Positions 62,193-64,000 of a stretch of 64,000 nucleotides of DNA are shown one piece after another. The notes under the pieces are model-generated. The model ran no database searches and was not told the DNA's origin. It saw only the letters and a program-made list of their open reading frames with translations. The position numbers and the translations under genes were made by a program. Position 1 is the first letter of the stretch, and the number at the start of each line of letters is the position of its first letter. Origin of the DNA: an uncultured Sphingomonas sp. GTDB taxonomy: Bacteria > Pseudomonadota > Alphaproteobacteria > Sphingomonadales > Sphingomonadaceae. Location of the stretch: NCBI RefSeq assembly GCF_913776855.1, contig NZ_CAJYQD010000025.1:1-64000 (forward strand), given 5' to 3'.

Positions 62193-64000
62193 ATGGGATA
62201 TTGGCTGGCGGAGGCGCGCACGGTGCAGGAGGCGGGTATGCTGACGCGGTTCGATCCTGCCTATTGGACGGTCGATTTTCCGCGTCCGATGATGGCGTCG
62301 GTGGTGACGACCGGCGCGGATGCGCTGCGGGTGACATGCGTGTTTTACCGGCAGGACGATCTGGCGGGGCTGATCTGGGCATCGGAGGATGTCCATGACC
62401 ATCCGTTGCTGCGCTATGATACGGTGCGCGATTATCGCGACTGTACCCTGCGGTTTCGCTGGCGGTCCGGCGGCATCCGGCCGCTGGATGCGCGGCATGG
62501 GCCGGTGCTGACGATCGAGGGGCGCGATGCGGCGGGCGTAACGCGTGCTTGGTATGTGCGGCTGTGGAACTACGCGACCGGCACGCCCGAGGATGCCGAG
62601 ATCGTCATCGATTTTGCCAGCGTTATCGGCGGGTACAAGCTGCCCGACGACGCGGTGCCGGTCTGGGCGGGCGATGTCGACCGGATGTTCGTGTCGCTGG
62701 TGCCGCCGGACTATGCCGAGGGCGGCGGGCTGCTGGCGGAGCCGGTCGAGGGGTGGGCGGAACTGTCGGCGATACGCTGCGACGGGCCGGGGTCGGTGCT
62801 GAGCGTCGGCGATGTGGTGGTGCCGGAGCACGGCCTGCGCATCGCGAGCGGCTATGACGACAGCTATCACCTGACGCCCGAACGGTTGCTGCATAATGCG
62901 CTGCGGCTGGGGTATCGCGGCGCCCTCGTCCATTATGTCGGAATGAGCCATTATTTCCGGCTGGAGCGGTCGGGGGACGGGCTGTTCGTGTCGCTGGCGG
63001 GCGGGGTGCTGAATGTGGCCTGTGCGGCGTGGCATCGCGACTTCGCGGCGCGCGCCGGGGCGCTCGGCTATGATGTGATCTGGTCGCTCAGCTACGAAGT
63101 GTTCGACGCGCATTGCTGGGGCGACTGGAAACAGCGGGCGGCGGATGGTTCGCCGGCGCTCACCGGATGGGTGCCGCCGTCGACCCTGTTGTCGCCGGCA
63201 CATGCAGGGGCGATGGCCTATCTGCAGGCGGTGGCGCGGGCGTTCGTCGGGATCGGGCGGCAGGCGGGTGGGCGCGGGCGGTTCCAGGTCGGGGAGCCGT
63301 GGTGGTGGGTGACGATGGATCATCGCATCTGCCTGTACGACGATGCGGCGCGGGTGGCGTTGGGGGGCGATCCACCGGTGATCGACGATGTGCGGGGGGC
63401 ACTGGACGGGCCGAGGCGGGCGTTGCTCGACCGGGCGGGGGCGTTGCTCGCGGCATCGACGGCGGCACTGGTCGCGGCGGCGCGGGAGGCGGGGGCGGAG
63501 GCGGCGTTGCTGCTCGCCTATCTGCCGACGATCCTGAATGCGGACAGTCCCGAAGTGACGCGCGCGAACCTGCCGGTTGGCTGGGCACGGCCGGCATTCG
63601 ATGTGTTGCAGCTGGAGGATTATGACTGGGCGGCGACCGGCAATGTCGGCGCGACGGCGCGGGGCGTAGCGGCGGCGGGCGAACGGCTCGGCTATCCGGT
63701 GCAGGAGCAGCATTATTTCTCGGGCTTCGTGTTGCGACCCGAGGACCGGGCGCAGTGGCGGGCGATTGCCGATGCGGCGGATGTCGCGATGGCGCGCGGC
63801 GTGGCGGACACCTTCGTCTGGGCGCTGCCGCAGGTGCTGCGCGACGGGTTCACCTATTTTCAGGAGGAGGGCGCGATGGAGGCGTTCGATGACGTGCGCT
63901 TTCCGCTGGCGCTGGGCGCGGAAGCCGAAGTGATGCCGGAGACGTCGACCGCGATCGCGGTGGCGGCCGGAGGGCAGGAGGCGCGCAATGTCGACTGGGC
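62193..64000 (+). CDS. tail protein: large N-terminal region fused to DUF2460 (gp12), runs off window
   Basis: The frame from ATG 62193 (GGAGG at 62180-62184) is open to the window end: 602 complete codons and no stop. Residues 562 on (MEAFDDVRFPLALGAEAE, SGGQEARN-type GGQEARNVDWA) are the start of a DUF2460/TIGR02217 tail protein, usually a gene of its own in GTA clusters. An in-frame ATG at 63876 with AGGAGGAGG before it could also start a separate shorter product. The first 561 residues hold beta-rich parts and a segment (ALVHYVGMSHYF, DVIWSLSYEVFDAHCWGDW) that recalls TIM-barrel sheath or hydrolase domains. I do not recognise it firmly. Confidence 0.88.
   Translation, partial: MGYWLAEARTVQEAGMLTRFDPAYWTVDFPRPMMASVVTTGADALRVTCVFYRQDDLAGLIWASEDVHDHPLLRYDTVRDYRDCTLRFRWRSGGIRPLDARHGPVLTIEGRDAAGVTRAWYVRLWNYATGTPEDAEIVIDFASVIGGYKLPDDAVPVWAGDVDRMFVSLVPPDYAEGGGLLAEPVEGWAELSAIRCDGPGSVLSVGDVVVPEHGLRIASGYDDSYHLTPERLLHNALRLGYRGALVHYVGMSHYFRLERSGDGLFVSLAGGVLNVACAAWHRDFAARAGALGYDVIWSLSYEVFDAHCWGDWKQRAADGSPALTGWVPPSTLLSPAHAGAMAYLQAVARAFVGIGRQAGGRGRFQVGEPWWWVTMDHRICLYDDAARVALGGDPPVIDDVRGALDGPRRALLDRAGALLAASTAALVAAAREAGAEAALLLAYLPTILNADSPEVTRANLPVGWARPAFDVLQLEDYDWAATGNVGATARGVAAAGERLGYPVQEQHYFSGFVLRPEDRAQWRAIADAADVAMARGVADTFVWALPQVLRDGFTYFQEEGAMEAFDDVRFPLALGAEAEVMPETSTAIAVAAGGQEARNVDW

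Overview
The window is about 67% GC and reads as chromosomal DNA of a Sphingomonas-like alphaproteobacterium (Sphingomonadaceae). The assignment rests on three things: the hydroxycinnamate/vanillin gene set with an ADP-forming feruloyl-CoA synthetase as in sphingomonads, a gene-transfer-agent-type (GTA) head and tail cluster of the RcGTA family with DUF6127 and DUF2460 genes, and many short GC-rich palindromic repeats between genes. No database search was possible; all product names come from reading motifs and recalled family sequences.

Layout. 1-573: the 3' part of an initiator tRNA, then a gene-free stretch with three perfect DnaA boxes in 41 bp. 573-9059: a plus-strand aromatic-acid module (MFS transporter, aldehyde dehydrogenase, feruloyl-CoA hydratase/lyase, ADP-forming feruloyl-CoA synthetase, TonB-dependent receptor) that would take up ferulate or p-coumarate and convert it to vanillate or 4-hydroxybenzoate. 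9283-14413: nadB, a class A beta-lactamase-like protein, a PhyH oxygenase, then GH43 and HAD hydrolases on the minus strand. 14588-22196: purH, a short-chain dehydrogenase, a small DUF6289-like protein, heparinase II/III family protein and rpe, rsmB, an SdhAF4-like gene and an AT-richer orphan. 22324-28226: AsmA protein, then a minus-strand chain of CoA-transferase, GNAT, glutaryl-CoA dehydrogenase and a mitofilin-like membrane protein. 28258-37474: hemD-hemC, tsaD-gpsA, DUF72, a lipoprotein, metX-metW, hisC-tyrC. 37549-48282: alpha-amino-acid ester hydrolase-like S15 enzyme, ftsH, tilS, cpoB-like, RodZ-like, ptsP, an XRE regulator. 48385-53020: DUF6456, DUF2339, GST and a dapF-like gene. 53185-53663: a DUF2384 antitoxin-type gene with an overlapping 56-residue partner.

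53796-64000 is a GTA/prophage-derived structural cluster in canonical order: small HTH protein, large terminase, portal, DUF6127, prohead protease, major capsid, connector gp6, gp7-like, DUF3168, major tail protein, two tail chaperones, gp11-like, then a very large gene running off the window. Most genes overlap by 4 bp (ATGA or GTGA), which suggests translational coupling. No integrase, repressor, replication or lysis gene is visible in the window, which fits a GTA better than an active prophage.

The points most worth following are: an in-frame palindromic repeat inside tilS; a roughly 560-residue N-terminal region fused in frame to the DUF2460 tail protein; a capsid gene with no obvious delta domain; repeats that invade the GTA cluster and supply the C-terminus of one gene; a palindromic operator at the GTA promoter; the DnaA-box cluster; and a tandem TGTGAACTT element at two distant promoters.
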